NCBI GenBank assembly: GCA_022414725.1
Contig: CM039464.1
Location: 46,583,957-46,647,956 of the forward strand
Direction: 5' to 3'
DNA length: 64,000 bases
DNA from: Microglena sp. YARC
Lineage: Eukaryota; Chlorophyta; Chlorophyceae; Chlamydomonadales; Chlamydomonadaceae
Positions 1-10,844 of the stretch are shown here, in pieces. Position numbers and translations under genes: made by a program. Position 1 is the first letter of the stretch. Every line of letters starts with the position of its first letter. The notes beneath the pieces are model-generated. The model ran no database searches. It had not been told where the DNA came from and was given only the letters and a program-made list of their open reading frames with translations.

Positions 1-1236
1 GGGTCAGAGTACTCTGATGGCACACACACCTCGTCGGACTCTTCCCTCCAGGGCGCAGATCCCGAAGGCAACCACAGCTGGGTAGCATGGGGGTGGCATG
101 GGGTGTCAAGCTTCTTCTATGGTCAAGCTGGAACCAGTGCTCCTGTTACGGGAGAGAGGGCGCCTGCCGGTGCTGCAGCAGCCGTGCCAGCGTCGCTATC
201 CTTACAAGACGTGGATGAGCTGTACCATTTGCTGGAGGAGAGAGCGCACCAGCACCAGCAGCACAGCCAGCGCCATCACCGGCGCAGTACTGATGGCTTT
301 GCCCTCGGAGACACTGAGCTAGAGTCTGCACCCGCATCAGTCAAATTGCAACTGAGTGTTGCTGACATGCACTTCTCTCTGAACTCTGACGCTGCCTCCC
401 TCGGTTGCGACCCTCGAGACCCAAGGTCAAGCTCTATATTGACACCTGATGCTGGTGCTGGTGCTGGCGCTGGAGCTAGTGCTGGTGCTGGTACTGGTGC
501 TAGTGCTGGTGCCGGTGCCGGTGCTGGTGCTGGTGCTGGTGCTGGTGCTGGTGCTGGTGCTGGTGCTGGTGCTGGTGCTGGTGCTCTCCCTGTTCGACTT
601 GCCTCAGTCCTCCTCTGCTCCTCTATTATGGACCTCTTGCTTAAGCCCAATGGGACTGGGCTGGTTGAGCTAAGTGTCAACAGCATCCAAGCTTTTGACC
701 ACTGCTCCGAGTCTGACGAGCTCCTGTCCATCATGGCGGGAGGGGCTGGGCGTCCATTGCTCAAGCTTTCCCAATCTAGCCAGACCCTCGACCGGCGTGT
801 CCGCAACCCCTCCTCCTCCGGCGTGCATCCCAGTAGCCGGACCATCAGCCATGAGAACCTGAGTCAGTCCTTGGGTCGACTACGTAGCCATCAATCTCTG
901 AATGAACGTGACATGCTCAGCTGGCATGCCGGCCCCCCCGCTACACCTGTGCCCCTCGCCAGCTCCCTCCATACGAAGTCCGTGCCCCAGGATAGGAGCT
1001 CCACTTCAGTTTTACTTTCAGAAGACAGGCTGGACATTCCTACCAAGACTGCTGTCGTGCCCTTCATCGCTCTGAAAATGTCCATACCGGGTAACTGCGC
1101 AGCCAACCCAGAGCAGTCACCTCCGAGGGCTCGAGTGTCTGTTGACGTCACTCCTATCTATTTCACTTTCCGGCCCAAGTGCCTCGCGACTGTTGAGGCT
1201 GCTTTGAAGGGAATCAAAGTGGGAAACACTCTTCAG
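1..1236 (+). CDS. VPS13: VPS13-family gene, exon e1 (5' end outside window)
   Basis: The frame is open from the first base, so coding continues from upstream. A pyrimidine-rich acceptor ending at base 51 could instead make 52 the exon start (same frame). About 412 codons. Codons ~150-196 are a Gly-Ala run built from a GGTGCT hexamer, followed by a hydrophobic stretch and a Ser-rich linker. The end, with VDVTPIYFTFRP and ATVEAALKGIKVG, looks like the beta-strand-rich middle repeats of VPS13. It ends CAG|GTGCGC in phase 0, matching e2. The family call rests mainly on later exons; alone this exon would be an anonymous low-complexity protein. Confidence 0.6.
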
Positions 1237-1600
1237 GTGCGCAGTATACTTTGATCCTATTTTGGCCTGTCTGGCTTGAAAGAGGGAAGTAGGGAAAAAG
1301 GTGTTCAGGCTGCCTTGAAGGGCATCAAAGTGGGAACCACACTGCAGGTGAGCAAACTTTGATCCTATTTTGGCCTCTTTTTCCTTTTTGGCTTTAAATA
1401 GGGAATAGGTGTTGCGGCTACCTTGAAGGGCATCAAAGTGGGAAATGCACATTCAGGTGAGCATCCTTTGATCCTATTTTGGCCTCTTTTGCCTTTTTGG
1501 CTTTAAATAGGGAATAGGTGTTGCGGCAACCTTCAAGGGCATCAAAGTGGGAACCACACTGCAGGTGAGCATACTTTGATCCTATTTGGGCCTTTTTTGC
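1199..1600 (+). repeat. Donor-type exon-edge array after e1 (period ~109 bp)
   Basis: The last ~40 bases of e1 with the donor recur three more times. CAG|GT junctions fall at 1236, 1347, 1456 and 1564. Each copy carries the AAGGGCATCAAAGTGGGA core and then GTGAGC, followed by the same intronic spacer with CTATTTTGGCC and GGCTTTAAAT. The copies have better donors (GTGAGC) than the exon's own GTGCGC. Confidence 0.85.
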
Positions 1601-2149
1601 CTTTTTGGCTTTAAATTGTCACCAAACACCACCACCACCACCACCACCACCACCACCACCACAACACAAGCTGCCCTGTTGCCAGATGCCTACCCCCCAT
1701 CCCCCCCCTCCCTCCCACACACCCTCCCACACACCCACCCACACTCACACCCACACACACACATGCGCGCGCACCCACCCCCACACACCCACCCACACAC
1801 ACCGCCCACCGCCGCCTTTCCCACACACCCAAACACTCACAAACTCCACCTCACAGACACACGCACACGCACACGCGCACGCACACGCACATTCCAAATC
1901 CTATTCATCCTCGACATCTTGTAGGAACACCAAGTACAAGCAATTTGTGGGTTGCCAGGCCGCACAGCACAGACCCTAGCAAGGTGCCACTACCTCCACT
2001 GCACGCCTCCAACACTACATCTGGATCTAAGGATGGAAGAGGTGGTGGTTCTTGCTCCTCTGGAAACTTGTGACCAGTGCGCTATAGTGCGCATGTGTCA
2101 TATTCAGGTTCAAACTCCTGAGCCTGCGAACATGTCACCAGGTGGGATT
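1601..2149 (+). repeat. Intron 1: CCA microsatellite and CA/CCCA-rich tract
   Basis: A (CCA)n run lies at about 1626-1662. A pyrimidine/CA-rich tract with CACACC and ACGCAC periodicities lies at about 1690-1890. The remainder to 2149 shows no recognisable feature. Confidence 0.8.
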
Positions 2150-2212
2150 TATATAGGGTTTAGGGATTGTAGTTTAGGGTTTAGGGCTTAGAGTTCAGGG
2201 TTTAGGGTTCGC
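2150..2212 (+). repeat. Interstitial TTTAGGG telomere-like repeats
   Basis: Several perfect and near-perfect TTTAGGG heptamers in tandem inside intron 1. This is the plant/green-algal telomere unit. Confidence 0.8.
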
Positions 2213-2344
2213 TTTTTTTGACAAACTTGATTAAGACGTTTTGACACACACATACCCTACCAAAACAATTATATTAAGATATTATGATACACGTGCATGA
2301 AGTTAGCAGGTTGCTAACAAGAAAAGGGCGATGCAACCACATGC

Positions 2345-2704
2345 ATGCAAAGCAAAGCACCAGCAGCAAGCAAAGCAAAGCAAAGCAAAGCAAGAAGCAA
2401 AGCAAAGCAAAGCAAGAAGCAAAGCAAGAAGCAAAGCAAGAAGCAAAGCAAGAAGCAAAGCAAGAAGCAAAGCAAGAAGCAAAGCAAGAAGCAAAGCAAG
2501 AAGCAAAGCAAGAAGCAAAGCAAGAAGCAAAGCAAGAAGCAAAGCAAGAAGCAAAGCAAAGCAAGAAGCAAAGCAAGAAGCAAAGCAAGAAGCAAAGCAA
2601 GAAGCAAAGCAAGAAGCAAAGCAAGAAGCAAAGCAAGAAGCAAAGCAAGAAGCAAAGCAAGAAGCAAAGCAAGAAGCAAAGCAAAGCACCAGCACCAGCA
2701 CCAG
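2345..2704 (+). repeat. 12-bp minisatellite (GCAAAGCAAGAA)
   Basis: About 30 near-identical 12-bp units, with a few AAGCA insertions that shift the register, flanked by AGCACC triplets. The unit has no stop in most frames, so long open frames on both strands (Lys-Gln-Ser-type and Leu-Cys-Phe-type) are artefacts. Confidence 0.9.
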
Positions 2705-2939
2705 CAGTAGGCGCCCACTTTTGTTTTCGACGACACCTCGCCATCCCATTGGTGCATGCAACGCATGGGTCTGGCTAAACTAGACAGAAATGCCCCCCTG
2801 AACCCCCCGGGGTACGCGCTCTGCAGGGATTGGGGGGCAGCGCGTCGCACTGGGGTCGCACCAAGTCGCTTAATTTGTGACGCGTTACACACACACAAAT
2901 GTATGCGCCTGGATTGCTCGTGTTGGTCAGGCATTTTCA

Positions 2940-3150
2940 TCCCCGATATAAATAGCTATCGCTAGTTTTGACTCCGTTTTGGCAAAATTATCCCTTTAAA
3001 AATGTCAGGAAAACGTTTGTTAGCCCTTGATGGCCCTTAAAAGCTATAAATGGCTATAAATGCTATAAAAGCTATAAAACCTGTCCCTGGAGGAGGCCTA
3101 AAACCATCAAGATAGTAAAAACCACTTTCAGATTTACAAAAAACTGGTGT
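2940..3150 (+). mobile_element. Dispersed AT-rich element C, copy 1
   Basis: The segment resembles 29783-29985. Shared stretches include CGCTA-TTTTGAC-CCGTTTT, CTGTCCCTGGAGGAG, TAAAACCAT-AG-TAGAAAAA and CACTTTCA. The TATAAA-rich core is variable. No coding potential or terminal repeat is visible. Two copies in one gene suggest a dispersed non-autonomous element. Confidence 0.55.
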
Positions 3151-3164
3151 TGGCGTGCGTGTTT

Positions 3165-3300
3165 TGTGTTTGTTGTACAATCCAGCCTGTTAAGGCGTTG
3201 CCGAATAAGCTAAATATACTTGCCCAACCTTACTTTTGGGTAGGGCTGTGTACAAAACAAGCTCTGGTGAACTGAACCCCAACAAATCGTAAATGACGGG
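3165..3300 (-). mobile_element. Divergent SINE-like element A, antisense
   Basis: The order CAATCCAGCCTGTTAAGG, ACTTGCCCAACC, then GGTGAACTGAACCCC follows the antisense order of better copies at 26500-26590, 37535-37690 and 45335-45430. Degenerate. Confidence 0.45.
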
Positions 3301-3354
3301 GCCCCAAGTTTGTGCTATGCAGATGATGTGTACCTTACCTGCCCTTAACTGCAT

Positions 3355-3470
3355 CAAGCAACCTGCCCTTGCGTGTCTTTCCCTGCCCTTACCTGCCCTT
3401 ACCTGCCCTTACCTGCCCTTAGTTGCCCTTACCTGCCCTTCACTGTGCCAAGCCACCTGTCCTTACCCGT
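3355..3470 (+). repeat. 10-bp repeat (TGCCCTTACC) before e2
   Basis: About nine TGCCCTTACC/TGCCCTTAGT units. They make a pyrimidine-rich approach to the e2 acceptor. Confidence 0.85.
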
Positions 3471-3492
3471 ATCAGGTGCCAAGCATCTCCAG

Positions 3493-6400
3493 CGGCTGAG
3501 GGCTAATGGTTCAGAGCTAGACCTCCGCCTTACAGCTGCTGATTTGGAGAGGGCTCTTCTTGAAAATCAGCCTACCCCAGCCCACCCCACCCCGCCCACC
3601 CCGCCCCAGCCCACCCCAGCCCAGCCCACCTCAGCCCACCCCACCCCAGGGGACCCTCAAGCCTTGGATGGGTTGCTAGAACTAGAGGACTACCTTCTTT
3701 ATCAGCGGTACAACGTCTCAATCGCATCTGTGCTCGTGGGCTGCTCGACGACCTGTAAAGCAGACAGTGGTGGTGGTGGTGGTGGTGGTGGTAATGGACC
3801 AAATCGTGGTGGTAGTGTTGAACCAAAACGTGGTGGTGGTGTTGTTGGACCAAATCTTGGTGCTGGTGTCGAACCAAATCATCGTGGTGGTGGTGGTGGT
3901 GGTGGAGATTCTGCTCCCAAATCCTCGGCGGCGGGGGTCAGGGCCATGCCTGCCTCTGCAAGAGAAACAGCTCCTGCTCCACCAAGAGACAAAGTCGATG
4001 ATACTCCTTTTGCCCGCTCCAAAAGCTTACCTCGCTTGGATGCCGACAGAGGGTTGATTCTCGAGGGATATCTCTCCGGCCCTGCTGCTTGTGTCGCTCG
4101 GATGCTGTGCCCCTTGCCGGCTGTTGGAGTCAGTGTGCAGACCGCCCTCAACAGAGTACCTGGTGACTCCCTGCTGGCCTCTCCCAGGATGGACGTGAAC
4201 CTGTCGGGGCTTGTGGGCCAAGTCCAGACACAGGAGCTTACTGACTTGGCCCGGATTGTGGACAGTGTCCTGTCTTCGTACCAGGCGCACAGAGAGCAAA
4301 AAGAGCCCAAAGATTGCTCTGATCTCAACCCTAGTTTCTCAAATCAGACCCACAGAGAGCAAAGACAGCCCAACTCTGGCGCTGGGATTGGCTCTGGTTC
4401 ATCACATCAGACCCACAGTGAGCCAAGGCAGTGCAAACCTGGCGCCACTGCGTATGCTACTATCGTTGAGCGCGGCTCATCATCAGCATCAGATGCTCCT
4501 GCTGTTCTACCTTGGGACAGCCATTGTACTGCCTGTACCTCTACTACCGAAGAGCTTGGCTCATCAGCAGCAACAGCAGCAGAGCAGCAGAGCGACAGGT
4601 CAGCAGCAGATGTACCTGCTGCGACACAATCGGCAGAGGGTGGTACAACAGCACCGCCAGTCGCCCCAACCCGGCATTTGGAGAGATTTACTGCGGCATC
4701 TTATGACTTCAAGCCTGAGGCTGACCTTCAGAGTTATTGTGTTACATCGCCAGACCTTGCCAAGCCCCTAAAGCTTGGAAATTTCCGAACTGCGGCATAC
4801 GGCTCCATCCCTGAAGGTGTCGAAACCAAACAATCTTTGGATACAGCAGCCACCCAGCCTTCAAACCAGCCTTCAACCCAGCCGTCCACCCCTGCCACCC
4901 AGCCTTCCACCCCCTCCACCCAGCCTTCCACCCCTTCCACCCAGCTTTCAACCCAGCCGGCCACCCCTGCCACCCAGCCTTCCACCCCCTCCACCCAGCC
5001 TTCAACCCAGCTGGCCACCCCTGCCACCCCTTCCACCCAGCCTTCCACCCCTTCCACCCAGCCTTCCACTCCTGCCAACCAGCCTGCCACCCAGTCTGCT
5101 ACCCCTTCCACCCAGCCTTCCAACCCTGCCACCCAGCCCGCAACACAGCCTTCCACCCCTGCCATCCAGCCGTCCACCCCTGCCACCCAGCCTTCAACCC
5201 CTGCCACCCAGCCTGCCACCCAGTCATGTGTGCAAGCACCTGCTACAGGAACTCCAGTGGACCATCCCCCTCCGGTTGCCAAGCCTGCCGTCCAGATTCA
5301 GGTCGTGATCGAGCCAATCAGCATCACTCTCATTCACAACCTAGTCACATATGAAGAAGGGTTGAGGCCCGAGGCACAGAGGTGGCCCCAGACAGACCCC
5401 AAGGGCTACCCCACCATCTGTTTGACCGTTGCTCTGATCACACTGGAAGCCAGCTCGCGGGCAGGCCGGGCTGTGGTCCAAGGTACATTGGGGCAAATCC
5501 GTTTGGAGAGTCAATATGCTACTGCTTCTGAGTCTGCAGGCACCTTCCTGGCTGCAGGCAAGGTATTCGCAGTTGACGTCGTCACCCTCGACTTCTCGAT
5601 GGATTCTATTAAAATCCGTGATGGTCCGCAGACAGAAGCAGGACCTGTCAGCCACAGCTCCAGCACCCCCCCTGGCAACCCGGGACCCAGCAGCCACAGC
5701 TCCAGCTATCCCCCCGGCAACTTGGGACCCAGCAGCCCCGGCCCCAGCACCCCCCCTGGCACCCCCCCCAGCCGCAACAATGGCAGCTACAGCAGCAACA
5801 GCAATAGCATGAGCAACAGCAGGTATGGCATTAACGGCAGGAAGCAGTCAGATCTGGAGAGTAGGCCAGAAGTGGCTGCAAGGTGGAGCGCATCGATGTC
5901 AATGCTTGCCCCATTTGTTGAGGGTTATGCAGATCAACAAGGGGCTTTTTTAACATCAAACAAACCTATGGTGGATGGCCATGGCTTTTCAGCTGACAGC
6001 TCTATCGCCGGCTCCATCAAATTTGGGGTTCAATGTCTTTCACCTCAGATGAACCATCCGCCCCCTTCTACCCATTCGGGTCATCCCCGCATTGCAACCG
6101 AATCAAGGATCTCAAGTGGTGGTGCTGGTGCTGGTGCTGGTGATGGTGTTGGTTCAAATCCCCCTGCCCAATCCGGGAATGATTCTTATCAACTTAATTT
6201 CTCCAAAGCTCTCCCTTGCTACGAGCTTGAGGTCCGAGCGAAGAATCTGCTTGTTGGGGCAGAGCTCATCCATTCCATCAGGACCGCCAGCAATGCAATC
6301 AGCAACAGCAATGCAATTAGCAACAGCAGCAGCAATACAAGCAACAGCAATGCAGCAGCGGGTTCTGCAGAAGGGGGGTGGGAAGGAAGCAAAAGCAGCA

Positions 6401-7196
6401 GTGAATCAGAGGAATTCAAAAAGCCTGTATCTGGTGCACCAGGTGGACCTGCTGGACCGACCAGAGTTGATACAGGGCATGAGGAAGCCAAGCCAAGCCA
6501 CTTGCCTCTCCCCCACGTAGCACTTCAATTCAGTTTGGAAGACTGTGTTCTGATGGCAGGGGCTCAGGGCGCAAAACATCGGCACGATGCGGGACATGCC
6601 GCAGTAAATCCACGTCGTGGCACGCCCTCTCGACGCATGCAGGCCGTTCCAGGATGCAAAGCAATGTTGTGTGTGCATCGCCTATCAGTGAGCCTCCCCA
6701 TGCACCTGGCCGCTCTCCTCACGCCATCCAATCCAAGTGCCCCGCGCTTTCAGGATACATCAGACAATAAGCTGCTTGGCCTACTATCAGATCCAACATG
6801 GCAACACTCCCATGCAGCAGCTCCTTCCATAGCATCAGCACCAGCATCAGCCCCCCTCCCTCCCCACCCACCCCCTGCCACCCCCCTGCCCCTTGCAGCA
6901 GCAGCAGCAGCAGCAGCAGCAGGGGGCCAGCTTCACCAAGCAACAACTTATTTGAGATTCAAAACCTGTTCTTCTGTATAGCGACATCACTTGACTCTCC
7001 TTTCCTAGCTCCTGTGTTGTCCATCCCCGCTGCTACGCTCAGTCTGGATCAAATCAGACCCTCCCCTCCTTCCACCTCCCTCCTACATGTCTCTTTCGCC
7101 TCGGGTGTGAATTCAACCTACGGCTCCCCCCAGCCTGCAACTTCCCCCCAGCCGGGAACGGCGCAAAAGATCATGCTAGTGTTTGAAGCAGCACAG
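3493..7196 (+). CDS. VPS13: VPS13-family gene, exon e2 (large, one unresolved frame change)
   Basis: The acceptor CTCCAG ends at 3492, phase 0, matching e1. The frame is open to ~6981, then coding continues in another frame to the phase-0 donor CACAG|GTCAGT at 7196. Conserved-looking blocks (YQRYNVSIASVLVG, MDVNLSGLVGQVQTQEL, PTICLTVALITLEASS, KIMLVFEAAQ) resemble VPS13 middle-region strands. They are separated by low complexity: Pro-Thr at 3571-3650, Gly at ~3770-3905, a Thr-Gln-Pro-Ser repeat at ~4855-5225, and Asn/Ser and Ala/Gln runs. The frame change lies between ~6735 and ~6960. It may be a small unrecognised intron (a pyrimidine tract ends in TTGCAG at 6898) or slippage in the CAG run there. 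Confidence 0.65.
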
Positions 7197-7373
7197 GTCA
7201 GTGTTGCATGCTAGTGTTGCAAGCTTGGAATCACCCCTTAGCATGTCACACCACACCCTGCACACCACACAGCACGCCCTACACACCACAAATCACGCCC
7301 TACACACCACACAGCACGCCCTACACACCACACAGCACACCCTACACACCACACAGCACACCCTACACACTTA

Positions 7374-7412
<39 letters not shown>

Positions 7413-7466
7413 ACACATACACACATAGTCACCCCCCCACACACCCCCCCCCACACACATGTACAG
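7197..7466 (+). repeat. Intron 2: CACACC/ACACAGCACACCCTAC and (CA)n repeats
   Basis: About six ~21-bp units with ACACCACACAGCAC(G/A)CCCT lie at 7240-7370, followed by (CA)n to ~7430. The acceptor TGTACAG ends at 7466. Confidence 0.85.
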
Positions 7467-7841
7467 GTGAATGCTACCATGCTGCCCTCCCAAGCCGCCG
7501 TCATCCCTTTCCTTGTGGATGCGCTAAAGGGGCCCCAGGCACAGGATCAAGTCAACCCAGCGAAAAGAGCTCCACAAAAATCACATAGCCAGAGGATGAA
7601 ATCCCCCACTGGCTTGCGCCCGGGTCAAGCAGTACGTGTTTCTGACCCTCTGGCAGTACGGAGAAAGCAAATTGAGCAATTTGAGCGGCTCAGCAGGCTG
7701 ATGAATGTTACAGCTAGGATCGGGGAGATCTGCGTGTCGGCGACATGTGATGAAGGGGACTCAGAGACTGAGCCCTTGAATGGAGGCAACATGGCTGTGC
7801 TGAGCTGCAAGGCCATTGAGCTCAGCTTCAAGAGCAGAGAG
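7467..7841 (+). CDS. VPS13: VPS13-family gene, exon e3
   Basis: 125 codons, phase 0 at both ends (TGTACAG acceptor; GAG|GTGCGG donor). Joins e2 as EAAQ|VNATMLPSQAAVIPFL, a beta-strand plus helix pattern like the VPS13 middle region. A charged helix (VRRKQIEQFERLSRLMN) is followed by the strands ARIGEICVSATC and MAVLSCKAIELSFKSRE. An edge copy of its 3' end with a donor reappears 1.1 kb downstream (~8951-9000), which supports the exon border. Confidence 0.7.
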
Positions 7842-7930
7842 GTGCGGTGTGGCATATATGGGATGGGACGGGATGGGATGGGATGGGATGGGATGGGATG
7901 GGACGGGATGGGATGGTGTGGTATGGGTAC
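7842..7930 (+). repeat. GGGAT pentanucleotide run
   Basis: (GGGAT/GGGAC)n immediately downstream of the e3 donor. Confidence 0.85.
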
Positions 7931-8001
7931 GTAACTGTTTTTGCTGTAAATGGAGTGTACTTCATTTGGAGGGCGCAGGCGACATGGTTGCTGGGCTGGT
8001 G

Positions 8002-8930
8002 AGTCTGTGATGTACAAGCACTATGATGTTGATGTACAAGCTGTGAGTCTTTGATGTACAACCACTATGATGTTGATGTACAAGCTGTGTGTCAGTGATG
8101 TACAACCACTATGATGTTGATGTACAAGCTGTGAGTCAGTGATGTACAACCACTATGATGTTGATGTACAAGCTGTGAGTCTGTGATGTACAAGCACTAT
8201 GATGTTGATGTACAAGCTGTGAGTCTGTGATGTACAAGCACTATGATGTTGATGTACAAGCTGTGAGTCTGTGATGTACGACCACTATGATGTTGATGTA
8301 CAAGCTGTGAGTCTGTGCTGTACAACCACTATGATGTTGATGTACAAGCTGTGAGTCTGTGATGTACAACCACTATGATGTTGATGTACAAGCTGTGAGT
8401 CTGTTATGTACAACCACTATGATGTTGATGTACAGGCTGTGAGTCTGTGATGTACAAGCACTATGATGTTGATGTACAAGCTGTGAGTCTGTGATGTACA
8501 ACCACTATGATGTTGATGTACAAGCTGTGAGTCTGTGATCTACAAGCACTATGATGTTGATGTACAAGCTGTGAGTCTGTGATGTACAAGCACTATGATG
8601 TTGATGTACAAGCTGTGAGTCTGTGATGTACAAGCACTATGATGTTGATGTACAAGCTGTGAGTCTGTGATGTACAAGCACTATGATGTTGATGCACAAG
8701 CTGTGAATCTGTGATGTACAACCACTATGATGTTGATGTACAAGCTGTGAGTCTGTGATGGACAAGCACTATGATGTTGATGTTCAAGCACTATGATGGT
8801 GATGTACAAGCTGTGAGTCTGTGATGTACAAGCACTATGATGTTGATGTACAAGCTGTGAGTCTGTGATGTACAAGCACTATGATGTTGATGTACAAGCT
8901 GTGAGTCTGTGATGTACAAGCTCATGTTAG
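8002..8930 (+). repeat. 44-bp minisatellite, ~21 copies
   Basis: Units contain GTGAGTCTGTGATGTACAA then CACTATGATGTTGATGTACA, with a few substitutions. Each unit has a consensus-like GTGAGT donor motif. The first unit abuts GCTGGGCTG|GTGAGT at ~8001. Confidence 0.9.
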
Positions 8931-8943
8931 TGTATTTTGCAAA

Positions 8944-9070
8944 TTGTACTCCATTGAAGCTGCAAGGCCATTGAGCTGTGCTTCAAGAGCAGAGAGGTGT
9001 GGTATACATGGTATGGTATGGTATGGTATGGTATGGTATGGTATGGTATGGTATGGTATGGTGTGGTGTG
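8944..9070 (+). repeat. Donor-type copy of the e3 end plus GGTAT run
   Basis: Bases ~8958-9000 repeat e3's last 40 bases (GCTGCAAGGCCATTGAGCT and CTTCAAGAGCAGAGAG) and then GTGTGG. As at the true e3 end, a pentanucleotide run follows, here (GGTAT)n. Confidence 0.85.
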
Positions 9071-9088
9071 GATGTTTAAATCAAATTA

Positions 9089-9781
9089 TGCAGGAACAGG
9101 AGTCAGTCCCTCCCACAGTGCATGCCCATGTAACATTCCTCCCACTACGATCAAATGGGTTTGCGATTCTCACCGCATTTTCAATACATTTAAGCAGGAA
9201 CAGGAGCCAGTCCTTCCCTCATTGCGGGAGCATGAAACAGTCCCCCCAATAAGGTCAAGTGGTTTTGCGATTCTCAAAAAAATGTTTCAATCAATTCGCG
9301 CATGAAAAGGAGTCATGACACAGCCCTCCTAATAGTTTTGTGTATACATTTGTAATCTATTTGTGCAGGAGCAGGAGTCAGTCCCTCCCACAGTGCAGGA
9401 GCATGACACAGTCCCCCCACTACGGTCAAATGGTTTAGCGATTCTCACAGCATTTTTTATAAATGAATGCAGGAACAGGAGTCAGTCCTTCCCACAGTGC
9501 ATGCCCATGAAACAGTCCCCCCAATATGGTCAATTGTTTTGCGATTCTCACCGCAATTGTAATCAATTTGTGCAAGAACAGGAGTCAGCCCTTCCCACAT
9601 TGCAGGAGCATGACACAGTCCCCCCAATACGGTCAATTGTTTTGCGATTCTCACCGCATTTTTAATAAATATATGCATGAACAGGAGTCAGTCCTTCCCA
9701 CAGTGCATGCCCATGACACAGTACCCCCAATATGGTCAACTGTTTTGCGATTCTCGCCGCATTTTTAATACATGTATGCAG
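9089..9781 (+). repeat. Acceptor-type exon-edge array before e4 (period ~103 bp)
   Basis: Seven or so units begin TGCAGGAACAGGAGTCAGTC, the first bases of e4 with its acceptor. They continue TTCCCACAGTGCATG, then GGTCAA-TG-TTTTGCGATTCTCAC. One unit near 9300 is degenerate. The last unit runs straight into e4. Confidence 0.85.
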
Positions 9782-10449
9782 GAACAGGAGCCAGTCCTTC
9801 CCACAGTGCATGAGCATGACTCAGTCAGTCCAGTGAGGTCAGGTGCATCCCAGGACTCAACCCCTCCTAGGATGCCAAGCGCTCCCCCTGGAGAATCCAC
9901 GTACGCTAGCAGAAACTCCACGTTCGCTGGCGGAGAGTCCGCGCACGCTGGCGGAAACTCCACGTTCACTGGCGGAGCGTCCGCGCACGCTGGCGGAAAC
10001 TCCACTCACGCTAGCAGAACGAAAGAGACCTGGGAACACTCTTCTGAGGCCGGGGGCATAGATCCCGAGTCCTCCCACTCCCATGCCAGAGAGTGTGAGA
10101 TTGAGGTAGGACTCCAGTGGAGGGAGATGAGCTGCAGCTTGCTGCAAAATGTGCAGATGGTGATGGGGCCCTCTCCTGGTAGCACTGAGCCCCAAACCCC
10201 AGCATGTCCTCCCGGAGCGGCTGATCCCAGGCTCGGACTGGGTCCAGGCCATACAGGGGTGGCAGTATCGCTTAGTGTCAACCCCATATCAGGGCGGAAG
10301 ATTCACTCACCCTCACTGCCTCTGTTCTGCCCCCCCCCCACTTGCCCCCGCCCCTGCCCGTACCCCTGCCCCTGCCCCCGCCACAAAGGCTAGGAGCCCA
10401 AGCACCTTTGAAGATTTAAGCCGACTCAGCAGCATGGAGCCCTCTGGGG
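9782..10449 (+). CDS. VPS13: VPS13-family gene, exon e4 (frame break at C-run)
   Basis: Phase-0 start after TGCAG (9781). Reads EQEPVLPTVHEHDSVSPV, then a Gly/Ala/Ser repeat from a 15-21-bp duplication at 9895-10015, then ECEIEVGLQWREMSCSLLQN and GVAVSLSVNPISG. The frame then has to shift once within ~10316-10380 to give KARSPSTFEDLSRLSS and the donor GGGG|GTGAGT (10449, phase 1). A 9-10 base C-run at ~10329 is the likeliest place for a sequencing or real indel. The gene call comes from continuity with neighbours. Confidence 0.55.
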
Positions 10450-10691
10450 GTGAGTCCCCTCCCTGGACCCCCTGCTGGAATTCACTACTCTGAACAGGCC
10501 CCCACCCCTGGGGACCCCCCAGGGACCAATCTGGACGGCAACCCCCCCTGTTGGGATTCACCACTCTGGACAGGGCCCCCCCCTGGGGACCCCCCAGGGA
10601 CCAATCTGGACGGCAACCCCCCCTGTTGGGATTCACCCCTCTGGAGAGTTCCCCCACCCGGAGACAGGCACTCCTGCAATGCCTGTTCCAG
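10450..10691 (+). other. Intron 4 with an internal 67-bp duplication
   Basis: GTGAGT donor, TTCCAG acceptor, both phase 1. A block with CCAGGGACCAATCTGGACGG and GTTGGGATTCACC is tandemly repeated about two to three times. Confidence 0.6.
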
Positions 10692-10844
10692 GGTCATTTC
10701 ACCGGGATGAGATGGCATCTGGCTCAACCCCCCTGGGGATGTCCCCCACCCTTGGGGGTAGCTACATGGAGGCCCCTCTAGGATCCTTTTTCAGTGTCCA
10801 ATCAGCTTCGTTCGGAGGGCGCAGGGGACAAGGTGTAATGGGTG
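10692..10844 (+). CDS. VPS13: VPS13-family gene, exon e5
   Basis: 51 codons, phase 1 in and phase 1 out. Reads GSFHRDEMASGSTPLG then SYMEAPLGSFFSVQSASFGG, ending at the strong donor GTGAGT (10845). The last ~45 bases resemble sequences at ~7948-8008 and ~10925-10966. A low-complexity linker; no domain of its own recognised. Confidence 0.5.

Noticed and set aside
2274..2940. Long frames on both strands (Lys-Gln-Ser-rich and Leu-Cys-Phe-rich)
   Set aside because: All come from one 12-bp minisatellite within intron 1.
8002..8930. CRISPR-like regular array (44-bp period)
   Set aside because: There are no unique spacers between repeats; whole units are near identical, and the setting is a eukaryotic intron. 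The same applies to the 140-bp array at 61130-62056.
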